A stretch of 10,023 nt of DNA from Bacteriovoracaceae bacterium (GCA_023146355.1 JAGLCH010000090.1:1-10023); one strand, 5' to 3'. Shown: positions 1-6,181, counted from the first letter of the stretch. Notes: generated from the letters alone by a model not told the origin. Program-made: numbers and translations.

Positions 1-1364
1 TTATAGGTCAATCGCTCTTCTGGAAATTTTCTAATTGTAATCGTACAGCCATCAATAGAACAGGGAGGGATAACAGCATGTACACGAGAGCCATCTCGTA
101 AACGCGCATCAACGTATGGCGTTTTTTCATCAATCCTACGGCCGATAGGTGCCACTATTCGTTCAATGACATTTAATACTTGTCTATCATTTGTAAAAAT
201 AACATCTGAAAGTTTGAGCTTGCCCGCATATTCGTAATAAATTTTACTCGGTCCACAGACCATGATCTCAGTACACTTTGGATCAGATAAAAGGTCTTCG
301 AGTGGCCCTAACCCCAATGCCTCATCAATAATTTCTTTAACAATTTGATTCATATCTTCACGGGACTTCAACACTGCTTTTGTATCTTCTTTCCCTAAAA
401 GCTCGACTACAAGCTTTCTTGTTTGTTCTTTCAAGATAATCATTGCTTTTGGATCACTATCGTCCGCAGCATTTTTCATATCCATTTCTTCAACAAGCCC
501 TTTATGAATTCGAGATTTTAAATCTGTCCAAATGTTTTTTGATCCACCATTTTTAGTGTCCCCATTATTAGAGGAAGGTCGCTTACCTGCATCAGCAGGC
601 TTATTGAGCTTTTCTAGTGTCTTCAAAACATTTTTTTGAATCAGCTTTCTTGCGCACTCAAGAACCCCTTTTGCAAAAGGGCTTGTTGGCAAAATTGTCA
701 TTAAAGCTTTTCCCTTATTAAGAGATGCAACACATGACTGATCATCCTTGGGAATAACTGCAAATACAGGCTTCCCTACCTGTCGCCCAACAATATCGGG
801 GGTTACAGGGTGACCTTTTTGATGTTGATTGAGTACCAACTGAATCATATCTTTTGGAAAGAGCATGGTTACAAGATCCTGATACAATCTCTTCGTTTGA
901 TTAACGGCAAGAATATCAGGAACAGTAACCATGAAAATAAGCGTTGAATACTCTAAGGCCTTTAATGCCATCTCATTTAGATCACTTCCACAGTCAATTA
1001 CCGTTAGAGGAAAAATATTCGTTACTGCTTTAAGAGTCTTCCCTAGCCCCTCAACATTTATCGTTTGAGTTGCTGTTGGATCATTTGGCAGCCCTACAAA
1101 GGAGACATTTTGAGGATTACCTGCGAGAAATGGCTGAAGAGATCTGGGGTCGATGGCACCAGAGAACTCAGACAAGTCCTTAAGATTTTTTTTGGGTTTC
1201 AGTCCAGTAATTATATTTTGGTCACCACTGGCCTTCTGATCAAAGTCTAGTAGAAGAACTTTTGCTCTAGATTCCCTTGAAAAGCCATATGCTAAATTTG
1301 CAGCAAACTGAGACTTACCAACTCCACCTTTTCCGCCAATTACGGCAATTACATGTCCTGCCAC
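1..1364 (-). CDS. TadZ/CpaE - TadA/CpaF fusion ATPase of the Tad pilus (3' part outside window)
   Basis: I read this frame codon by codon from a GTG at 1364 to the left edge: 454 codons with no stop, running out of the window. Residues 1 to about 255 are a MinD/ParA-like ATPase. The deviant Walker A KGGVGKS is at 12-18, with the signature lysine K12 and K17; LLLDFDQ is at 37-43 and the Walker B-like VIDCG ends near 125. A polar linker (about 256-275, Asn/Gly/Ser/Lys rich) leads into the N-terminal domain of a TadA/CpaF secretion ATPase: LGLGPLEDLL, EIMVCGPSKIYYE near 366-378, RRIDEKTPYVDARLRDGSRV near 409-428, then IPP and ITIRKF. The CpaF Walker A and catalytic core lie beyond the edge. TadZ normally localises the pilus machine and TadA powers pilin assembly; here both functions appear to share one cytoplasmic polypeptide. 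The usual TadZ N-terminal receiver-like domain is absent, since the P-loop starts at residue 12. The start is 7 nt from the secretin stop, with AAGGTAGGAAG as ribosome site. Confidence 0.9.
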   Translation of the reverse strand, partial: MAGHVIAVIGGKGGVGKSQFAANLAYGFSRESRAKVLLLDFDQKASGDQNIITGLKPKKNLKDLSEFSGAIDPRSLQPFLAGNPQNVSFVGLPNDPTATQTINVEGLGKTLKAVTNIFPLTVIDCGSDLNEMALKALEYSTLIFMVTVPDILAVNQTKRLYQDLVTMLFPKDMIQLVLNQHQKGHPVTPDIVGRQVGKPVFAVIPKDDQSCVASLNKGKALMTILPTSPFAKGVLECARKLIQKNVLKTLEKLNKPADAGKRPSSNNGDTKNGGSKNIWTDLKSRIHKGLVEEMDMKNAADDSDPKAMIILKEQTRKLVVELLGKEDTKAVLKSREDMNQIVKEIIDEALGLGPLEDLLSDPKCTEIMVCGPSKIYYEYAGKLKLSDVIFTNDRQVLNVIERIVAPIGRRIDEKTPYVDARLRDGSRVHAVIPPCSIDGCTITIRKFPEERLTY

Positions 1365-1370
1365 AGCTTC

Positions 1371-2873
1371 CTACCTTCTTCTCTTTCGAAACTTACGTTT
1401 TATATCTTCAGTTCCGGTTGATGCAGACTCAATAATTTCTGGAGTTATGAACACAACGAACTGACTTTTATTGCTTAAATATGATTTTGATCTCAGGAAA
1501 TTAAATAGGGGGGTACCATTTTCATACTCATCTATCCCATAGGGTGGGTTTCGATCGAAACCTGTAGAAGTTTTATTGATAACAATACCACCAACTACCG
1601 CTGATTCTTTTGACTTCACGACCATCTCTGTAGAGATGTTGTTTGAAAGAGTCTCTGGTGGATCTCCAATATTTGAACTAACACTTACACCAATTTTGAG
1701 ATCAATCTTTTCATCTGCTAAAATAGATGGAGTTACGCCAAGACTAAATCCACTGACTGCGGTCTCTGATTTAGTAAAATCTCCTGTACCCAATGCAAAA
1801 GGCCGGGAAGACTCTTTACTAATTTTCCCCTCGACCTTATTTTTCACGACAAGGATTCCCGATTGGATAATTCGCGCATGCCCTGCGTTTTTAGCAGAAG
1901 ATAGCTTAGGAAATAAATTTGAAATAGTTGCGGTAAGAGTCGAACCTCCAGACTTCGTTGTAAGTCCTCCTCCTGAACCTCGACCAATTTGAATTTCCCC
2001 TCCTGAGCCTGACATTAGCGGTGCCCATTTAAATCCGAAAATTTTATTGTAGTCTTTTGAAAGCTCGACAAATTGTGCCGTGATTTTAATTAATTTTGGA
2101 ATTGGTGCAGGCTTTCTCTTTTTGTTCACTGAGATGAAGTTTTGAAGAATATCTTTTTTTACTGCCTCAACCGCCTGCTCCTGCTGTGCTAAACTCATAA
2201 TATTTTCAGGAAGGTAAGCTGCTGCAATATTATATGCCCTCGTTTTCATTGCATTAGATGAAACAAATCCCTCGAGCCAAAAGAGCTTATTCACGATTCG
2301 AGTACGCACATTTTTCATTCCATTGGCCTGAATTTCTTCTTGCATTTTCTGAGCAATTACACGCTGAGTATGAGGAGATAGCTCAACAAGACGTATTACT
2401 TCTTTAAATTTTTCGTTATTCAAGATCACAACAACTTTTCCAATATCGCTTGGTACAACAATCTTCCCACCGACATAAATGCTGTCACCTTTTATTCCAA
2501 TCTCAAGTCCCTCGACATCACCAATAAAACTTTTCAGCTCTTGAACTAATTTTGATAAATCATTTACTGTTACACGAACCATGAACTTGGCCTTAATATC
2601 TCCTGCAACATCACGAATAATAACTGATGTTTGCCCGGCCTTGAGACCCTTAAGTGAAATCTGACGCTTCTGTGGGATAAGAACATGGCGCAAGACAGAG
2701 CTATTACCTACTTGAACATTTGTAGATGCATTAAAATCATATTTCTCGATATGATCGATGCCCATAATAACTTCAATATCCTTTTCGATTACACCTACAG
2801 TTTTAACATCCTGCCCATACAGGGTAAGTGAATACAGAAAAAAAAAGGAAAGGAAAAATATCGTTTTTATCAT
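1371..2873 (-). CDS. cpaC: Tad/Flp pilus outer-membrane secretin CpaC/RcpA
   Basis: This 500-aa secretin should form the outer-membrane ring through which the Flp pilus passes. A Sec signal peptide (residues 1-20, Phe/Leu-rich core, ending near LYG) precedes the N-terminal RcpA-type domain (about 28-105). That domain includes VLRH and the characteristic stretch LKGLKAGQTSVIIRD. A periplasmic BON-like region follows (about 105-260). The C-terminal secretin core runs from about 265 to 485 (KITAQFVELSKDYNKIFGF near its start, a Gly/Ser-rich segment in the middle) and ends with VVFITPEII. The tail is very basic and ends in RKRRR. It lies 3 bp downstream of cpaB and 6 bp upstream of the ATPase gene, so co-transcription is near certain. 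Ribosome site AAGG sits 6 nt before ATG, inside the 3' end of cpaB. A run of nine T occurs in the signal-peptide codons. Family assignment is by motif and context, not by alignment. Confidence 0.9.
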   Translation of the reverse strand: MIKTIFFLSFFFLYSLTLYGQDVKTVGVIEKDIEVIMGIDHIEKYDFNASTNVQVGNSSVLRHVLIPQKRQISLKGLKAGQTSVIIRDVAGDIKAKFMVRVTVNDLSKLVQELKSFIGDVEGLEIGIKGDSIYVGGKIVVPSDIGKVVVILNNEKFKEVIRLVELSPHTQRVIAQKMQEEIQANGMKNVRTRIVNKLFWLEGFVSSNAMKTRAYNIAAAYLPENIMSLAQQEQAVEAVKKDILQNFISVNKKRKPAPIPKLIKITAQFVELSKDYNKIFGFKWAPLMSGSGGEIQIGRGSGGGLTTKSGGSTLTATISNLFPKLSSAKNAGHARIIQSGILVVKNKVEGKISKESSRPFALGTGDFTKSETAVSGFSLGVTPSILADEKIDLKIGVSVSSNIGDPPETLSNNISTEMVVKSKESAVVGGIVINKTSTGFDRNPPYGIDEYENGTPLFNFLRSKSYLSNKSQFVVFITPEIIESASTGTEDIKRKFRKRRR

Positions 2874-2876
2874 GCG

Positions 2877-3692
2877 CTACCTTCTTCTTTGCTGATACTT
2901 TTGCTTGAAGTATTGCTTAGCATCCTGACGGTCTTCAGGATTTAGGATCTCAAAAATTCTAGTGGCGCCCGTTTTAACTTGTCCACGGTCATTGTTATTT
3001 CTTAAGCTAAGAAATGGTCTAGCATTACCAAACGTTAATAGATAAGTTAGTTTTTGGACTTCGTTTGGTGTGAGCTCAAGTGTTACCGTGTTATATTTTG
3101 TGTATGTATTGAGATTCATTTTTTTGATAACTTCTGGTGTTTTAATCCCCATGATTGGAATGGAGTTTGTGATATTAAAACCAGTGGATAGGACTATTAC
3201 GTCCTGAAGAACTGTTTGTACTTTTTGCTTATCTTTTCGACCCGGTGCAAATTCGATTGCAGCAAGAACGTCAACGCGGTCACCTGGCTTTATTAGTTTA
3301 CTTACGGCCTCTTGATCACTGATCGTAATGGCCATTGCTCTTTTTCCAACACTAATTTGGCGAGCAAGCCCTGTTTTTGTACCAGGATAAGTAATACGTG
3401 GTTTTGTAATATATTCACCCTTCAAGATTGGTACCGTTGCAATGGTATTTTCAATTTCCTTTATTGATTTAATCCCTCCGGGTGGAAAAAACTTTCTTGG
3501 GATAACAGTAGTTGCAACTTTCGAGTCATCAATTAGTTCGAGCTCTTTAATATCTACCTTCGCTCGCACAATTGGAACAGGAGTCCCATACTTAGAGATT
3601 AAATTTGCTTTTTGATCTTCAATATAAGTGTGTACTAGTAGCATTGCGAGACCGGCAAGGATCAAAGCAAAAGTAAACGAACGTGTATTCAT
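2877..3692 (-). CDS. cpaB: Flp pilus assembly protein CpaB/RcpC
   Basis: A 271-aa inner-membrane-anchored periplasmic protein of the CpaB/RcpC family, thought to stabilise or gate the secretin. One N-terminal membrane segment (about residues 6-22) is followed by a SAF-type domain (about 40-110) with VRAKVDIKELELIDDSKV and the PRKFFPPGG loop. A second conserved part follows: GKRAMAITISDQEAVSKLIKPGDRVDVLA (about 116-145). The VTLELTPNEVQKLTYLLTFG stretch near 204-223 is a hallmark of the family. The C-terminus is basic and ends in QQRRR, mirroring the RRR end of the following secretin. The ATG at 3692 has a loosely spaced AAAGG upstream. It is separated from the preceding pseudopilin gene by 102 bp, the largest gap in the operon other than the terminator region after flp. 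Confidence 0.9.
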   Translation of the reverse strand: MNTRSFTFALILAGLAMLLVHTYIEDQKANLISKYGTPVPIVRAKVDIKELELIDDSKVATTVIPRKFFPPGGIKSIKEIENTIATVPILKGEYITKPRITYPGTKTGLARQISVGKRAMAITISDQEAVSKLIKPGDRVDVLAAIEFAPGRKDKQKVQTVLQDVIVLSTGFNITNSIPIMGIKTPEVIKKMNLNTYTKYNTVTLELTPNEVQKLTYLLTFGNARPFLSLRNNNDRGQVKTGATRIFEILNPEDRQDAKQYFKQKYQQRRR

Positions 3693-3794
3693 AAAACCGT
3701 ACCTTTAATAATTGTAAAAAGGGGGGGGATCTTTAACTTATTGTATCAAAGGTTACGAGAATTATTAGAAAAGGTACAATTGTGCCTACCTAAG
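3693..3794 (-). promoter_or_regulatory. Intra-operon gap upstream of cpaB: possible internal promoter and C8 tract
   Basis: This is the only sizeable gap between the second TadE-like gene and cpaB. On the minus strand it holds a good -10 hexamer, TACAAT (3745-3740), about 48 bp before the cpaB ATG, but no convincing -35. Just downstream is a run of eight C (3728-3721) followed by T5, which would lie in the 5' UTR of any transcript starting here. An internal promoter would let the secretin, CpaB and ATPase genes be expressed apart from the pilin genes. This is inference from one hexamer and the unusual spacing. Confidence 0.3.
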
Positions 3795-4292
3795 CTACTG
3801 ATTAGTGATTGCACAGGCGGCATTACTTGACCCTTCCTGTACAGCATGACGATAATTGCCTTTATTCGTGATGTAGTAAAAGTTTCCACAGACACCATAC
3901 ATTGTAAAAACTTTAATAAATCGACTTTTCTGATCAGCGTGATTATATGGCTCCTTGCACTCATCATCGAGTTCACCTGCCATCAGAGAGTTAACCTGAT
4001 AGCATGGAGCAACAGGCTGATTGCCATTGATTATTTCATCAGTCCACCCGATGGAAAACATCCCAATCCCTTTCATTCCAATACTCTTCAGGTTCATCAC
4101 AGTACGTGAAAGCGGCAGTGTAGAGTTCCCCTTTATGGTGTGATAAAAATAACCTCGGGCAGATTTCTGCTGGTTAATAGATCCATTTATGGCCCCTGCG
4201 ACAGTAAACATAAGAGATAATAGACCAATGAGAAACGGAATAAAAATAACGAATTCCATCAGCGCCTGACCATCTTCTCGCCTAGCAGCCAT
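3795..4292 (-). CDS. TadE-like pseudopilin 2
   Basis: Starting at ATG 4292 this is 165 aa beginning MAARREDGQALMEF. That is a short basic leader and a type IVb prepilin cleavage site G8/Q9 with Glu at +5, followed by a single hydrophobic helix (about 14-35). The shape is typical of TadE/TadF minor pseudopilins, which are cut by the prepilin peptidase and help pilus assembly. The rest is a soluble periplasmic domain with four cysteines (APCYQ, DECKE, GVCGN, AACAI), suggesting disulphides. The start is uncertain: GTG codons at 4337 and 4319 are in frame, and the latter lies 3 nt after a GGAGG. I prefer 4292 because the leader then has normal TadE length. It overlaps the preceding gene by 11 bp, which suggests translational coupling. 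No longer-range homology is recognised beyond the TadE-like N-terminus. Confidence 0.8.
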   Translation of the reverse strand: MAARREDGQALMEFVIFIPFLIGLLSLMFTVAGAINGSINQQKSARGYFYHTIKGNSTLPLSRTVMNLKSIGMKGIGMFSIGWTDEIINGNQPVAPCYQVNSLMAGELDDECKEPYNHADQKSRFIKVFTMYGVCGNFYYITNKGNYRHAVQEGSSNAACAITNQ

Positions 4293-4821
4293 TATCGAAA
4301 AACGTGGAGTTTTTTCCACACGCACCTCCACTCTCACTCATACTCTTACAAACTCTATCAGCGCAAGTGGCCCTTGTTGGCTCTCTTCCAAGAAAGGATT
4401 CAGAAGTCATCTTGAGGGGTGCGCTTCCGCCAAACATGTTTGGTATTGAAAATGGTTGTTTAAACTTAGCATAGGTTCCAACATAAGCAGATCGCCCTCC
4501 AAAGTTAGGGTGGTTCACTTTCAGGGTAGGAATAGTATTTGGCATAAATTTGGGTAAATTATAACTATCGAAAACCTTCTTTGCCTGGCCAAATGCACCA
4601 TTGTCAGCACCGCCAGGGGTATTTGAATTATTGTCGTAAACTAAATAAGCTCGACTGGCCATAAAGTTGGCGTAGTGAACAAGGTAGCCATTTGTTGCAT
4701 TGAGACCAAAGCGGATAATCATCACCATAAAGGAGAATATAAAAATAAAGCTGCACAAAAACTCAATTGTTGACTGCCCACTCTCTAGTGAATGTAAATG
4801 TCTATTCCCATCCATATCCAT
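4282..4821 (-). CDS. TadE-like pseudopilin 1
   Basis: A 179-aa protein with leader MDMDGNRHLHSLESG and the cleavage site G15/Q16 (GQSTIEF, Glu at +5), then a hydrophobic helix of about 20 residues (FLCSFIFIFSFMVMIIRFG). This is the class III signal and membrane helix of a TadE-type pseudopilin. The periplasmic part is rich in Gly, Asn and aromatic residues, and its last 30 residues hold four cysteines (TCADRVCK, GACGK and the final Cys), so it may be disulphide-bonded. It overlaps the prepilin peptidase gene by 37 bp. ATG 4821 and ATG 4815 are the only reasonable starts, and no clear Shine-Dalgarno precedes them, so translation probably depends on coupling. Function beyond minor pilin or assembly factor cannot be assigned. 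Confidence 0.8.
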   Translation of the reverse strand: MDMDGNRHLHSLESGQSTIEFLCSFIFIFSFMVMIIRFGLNATNGYLVHYANFMASRAYLVYDNNSNTPGGADNGAFGQAKKVFDSYNLPKFMPNTIPTLKVNHPNFGGRSAYVGTYAKFKQPFSIPNMFGGSAPLKMTSESFLGREPTRATCADRVCKSMSESGGACGKNSTFFDNGC

Positions 4822-5297
4822 GCCATCATGATAAGAGGAGCAAAGGGAAACTTTGTCCCGAGGATACCCTCTAATTTTAAACTTTTTTCACATATTGATT
4901 GTAATACTTTTCGCCAGCTCTTTACAAGACTCGTAATAAGCAGAATCGATCCTACCAATAGCACGACATATAAAAGCTTGATGGTAAATACTTCGTGAAG
5001 ATCTGTGGGGATCAGTAGATAGAGCATTGTAAGATATTTTGCATCTCCTCCCCCCATAATCCTAGTGCCACCTGGTTTAATTTTAAAAAGAAGAAATCCT
5101 AATGCAAAGATACCAATTGGATAATGCAGATGGACGAGCTCAAGTTGATATCGAGCAGGTATTGCAAAAACCAGTACGGCCATCAAAATGAGGTTGATAA
5201 GGTGCCACCAGTTAGATATTTTTCGAGTTCTAAAGTCGATAATACCCACAGTCAGTATTTCAAAAGCTATAAGAGTGAATAGATAAGGGTTCATCAT
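4785..5297 (-). CDS. cpaA: A24 prepilin peptidase (TadV/CpaA)
   Basis: An integral membrane aspartyl protease of about 170 aa expected to remove the short leaders of the Flp and TadE-like proteins of this locus. The two catalytic aspartates are visible. D21 is in the IIDFRTRKISN motif after the first membrane helix, and D85 is in MGGGDAKYL (the GxGD motif). About five hydrophobic segments are present. The length matches the short TadV/CpaA form, which lacks the N-methylase domain of PilD. The frame extends up to ATG 5324, but ATG 5297 forms an ATGA overlap with the stop of the upstream pilin gene and puts the first helix right at the N-terminus, so I prefer it. ATG 5294 directly follows and is equally possible. 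It lies directly between its presumed substrates. Confidence 0.88.
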   Translation of the reverse strand: MMNPYLFTLIAFEILTVGIIDFRTRKISNWWHLINLILMAVLVFAIPARYQLELVHLHYPIGIFALGFLLFKIKPGGTRIMGGGDAKYLTMLYLLIPTDLHEVFTIKLLYVVLLVGSILLITSLVKSWRKVLQSICEKSLKLEGILGTKFPFAPLIMMAWIWMGIDIYIH

Positions 5298-5500
5298 TGG
5301 TTTGCAAACCCAGTGAAGAAACATCCCTGATCACATACTCCACTTGTTAGGTGCTGGCTCAATACATATGTTAGGCTGCCACTGGTGTCACCCATTGTAT
5401 TGGTCAGCGCTTTAACAAGATTAACGCTAATTAATGTCATGAATGCGAATAAGAGCAGGTATTCAACCATGGCCTGCCCTCTACTTGATGAAGCTCTCAT
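5294..5500 (-). CDS. Small type IVb pilin-like protein
   Basis: A 68-aa protein, MRASSSRGQAMVEY at the N-terminus: basic leader, cleavage at G8/Q9, Glu at +5 and Tyr at +6, followed by a hydrophobic helix LLLFAFMTLISVNLVKAL. Glu-Tyr at +5/+6 is the Flp-type pilin signature, while the other two pseudopilins have Glu-Phe. The mature chain is about 60 aa and ends with a small CDQGC loop that could form a disulphide. It could be a minor pilin, or an alternative pilin to the 60-aa Flp upstream. It comes after the intrinsic terminator that follows flp and begins the tightly overlapping part of the operon. No Shine-Dalgarno is visible before ATG 5500. Confidence 0.78.
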   Translation of the reverse strand: MRASSSRGQAMVEYLLLFAFMTLISVNLVKALTNTMGDTSGSLTYVLSQHLTSGVCDQGCFFTGFANQ

Positions 5501-5531
5501 ATATATGAATGTAGCATGAAAAGTGGGAACG

Positions 5532-5556
5532 AAAAAAAGGCGGAAATATCCGCCTC
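5532..5556 (-). terminator. Intrinsic terminator after flp
   Basis: On the minus strand there is a perfect 7-bp stem AGGCGGA / TCCGCCT with a 4-nt loop (5538-5555), followed at once by seven T (5538-5532). It lies about 55 bp downstream of the flp stop and 32 bp before the next pilin gene. It should end most flp transcripts, giving a short abundant pilin mRNA with reduced read-through into the assembly genes. In the plus direction the stem is not followed by a T run. Confidence 0.88.
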
Positions 5557-5608
5557 AATTTATAAAATTTTTTTCTTTTAGATAGTTGTCTTTAATGGAC
5601 ACCATGCA

Positions 5609-5791
5609 CTACATTGCTTCAACAAAACCTTCTGCTTTACCAAAAACTTTAGTTGTAATTGCATTTAGCTTTGCTGTCGCCACATCTTTAAACTTAAAGA
5701 CGATGAGAGCAACAACTGCTACCAGCAAGATGTACTCTGTTGATGTCTGGCCATCTTCATCACACAGATAGGCCCAAAAATCTTTAATCAT
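5609..5791 (-). CDS. flp: Flp major pilin (type IVb prepilin)
   Basis: A 60-aa prepilin, MIKDFWAYLCDEDG / QTSTEYILLVAVVALIVFKF. The leader is acidic near the site, cleavage is predicted at G14/Q15, Glu19 is at +5 and Tyr20 at +6, and a continuous hydrophobic helix extends to about residue 36. The mature 46-aa chain fits the very small Flp pilins that polymerise into bundled adhesive fibres. A strong Shine-Dalgarno AGGAG (5802-5798) is 6 nt before ATG 5791. It is the first gene of the Tad locus and is followed by a strong terminator, consistent with the major subunit being made in excess. The leader is slightly unusual in having a Cys (C10) and Trp. Confidence 0.92.
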   Translation of the reverse strand: MIKDFWAYLCDEDGQTSTEYILLVAVVALIVFKFKDVATAKLNAITTKVFGKAEGFVEAM

Positions 5792-5795
5792 AATT

Positions 5796-5840
5796 CTCTC
5801 CTAGTACTTACCACAACTTACGGATCGGAATCCTTAGTGG
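5796..5840 (-). promoter_or_regulatory. flp leader: strong ribosome site and imperfect hairpin
   Basis: On the minus strand the Shine-Dalgarno AGGAGAG (5802-5796) is preceded by an imperfect dyad at 5811-5840. The outer arms are CCAC/GTGG and the inner arms GGAT/ATCC with a 4-nt loop. It could be an mRNA stability or translational control hairpin in the flp 5' UTR. Weak promoter-like hexamers lie further up on the minus strand (TTGTCA at about 5888-5883, 17 bp before TAGTGA), but I could not fix a flp promoter with confidence. Confidence 0.35.
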
Positions 5841-5916
5841 AAAACTTGAGAATAATTTTCACTACCTCTAAGTTTAACGCATGACAACAATCAATGCAAA
5901 TAATGCCCTAACCCGT

Positions 5917-5945
5917 TGATATATCATTTCAGGGGAAAAATTCCC
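5917..5945. promoter_or_regulatory. Dyad-symmetry cluster between flp and the 6S promoter
   Basis: Two short dyads lie in the 205-bp spacer between the divergent flp and 6S RNA genes. One is a perfect 10-bp palindrome TGATATATCA (5917-5926); the other is GGGAA-AAA-TTCCC (5933-5945). Their position fits protein-binding sites serving one or both genes, but AT-rich palindromes of this size also occur by chance. Confidence 0.25.
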
Positions 5946-5954
5946 GCCAATGAT

Positions 5955-5978
5955 TTATGGATTTGTTCCTATCCATAA
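5955..5978. promoter_or_regulatory. Candidate operator: 8-8-8 inverted repeat over the 6S -35
   Basis: TTATGGAT (5955-5962) and ATCCATAA (5971-5978) are perfect inverted copies separated by 8 bp. The 8-bp spacer contains the -35-like hexamer TTGTTC (5963-5968) of the promoter that drives the 6S RNA. The size and placement are those of a dimeric repressor site. The binding protein is unknown. Confidence 0.45.
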
Positions 5979-5990
5979 TAGTGTTATAAT
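5963..5990 (+). promoter_or_regulatory. Promoter of the 6S RNA gene
   Basis: A perfect -10 hexamer TATAAT (5985-5990) lies 16 bp after TTGTTC (5963-5968), a partial match to TTGACA. Transcription should start 6-8 nt later, around A5997, which agrees with the 5' arm of the 6S terminal stem beginning at 6001. This is a housekeeping (sigma-70 type) promoter by consensus. Confidence 0.7.
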
Positions 5991-5996
5991 ATTTCT

Positions 5997-6180
5997 ACGG
6001 TTTCGGGTTGAGACAAATTTATATATCTTCGCCCCTACAAGTATTTTTTTGGGAACGATCCCTGATTGCGGTGTGCAAGCTCGCCTTGAGTAATCATGAA
6101 GCGAGAAGCCTTATGCAATTATCATTGTGCCCACCTGTCATATGACGGGCGGAAGATCAAAACTTTACCCGAGACTCTTT
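5997..6180 (+). ncRNA. ssrS: 6S RNA (ssrS)
   Basis: 6S RNA binds the housekeeping sigma RNA polymerase holoenzyme by mimicking an open promoter and dampens transcription in stationary phase. The 184-nt span agrees with the family size of about 180-190 nt. The terminal stem TTTCGGGT (6001-6008) pairs with ACCCGAGA (6167-6174). A stem of the distal arm is TGATTGC / GCAATTA flanking the apical hairpin CTCGC...GCGAG. The family block GCGAGAAGCCTTA near 6101-6113 closely resembles the E. coli 6S segment CGAGAAGCCTTAAAA. A consensus -10 upstream and an intrinsic terminator directly after it frame the gene. No open reading frame explains the region. In many proteobacteria 6S RNA sits next to fau/ygfA or zapA; here it lies between the Tad pilus locus and an unrecognised gene. 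Exact ends are estimated from structure and promoter. Confidence 0.85.
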
Positions 6181-6181
6181 A

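Noticed and set aside
1065..1250. Short plus-strand open frame of 61 codons
   Set aside because: Antisense to the fused ATPase gene, whose frame is continuous and has clear motifs; no own ribosome site or recognisable protein.
1576..1992. Plus-strand open frame of 138 codons
   Set aside because: Shadow of the secretin gene on the opposite strand; composition is that of an antisense frame.
3746..3976. 76-codon minus-strand frame across the end of pseudopilin 2
   Set aside because: Overlaps the pseudopilin in another frame and shows no ribosome site or motif.
5497..5517. Six-codon mini-ORF ending in an ATGA overlap with the 68-aa pilin
   Set aside because: No ribosome site upstream, unlike the flagellin leader ORF; likely chance.
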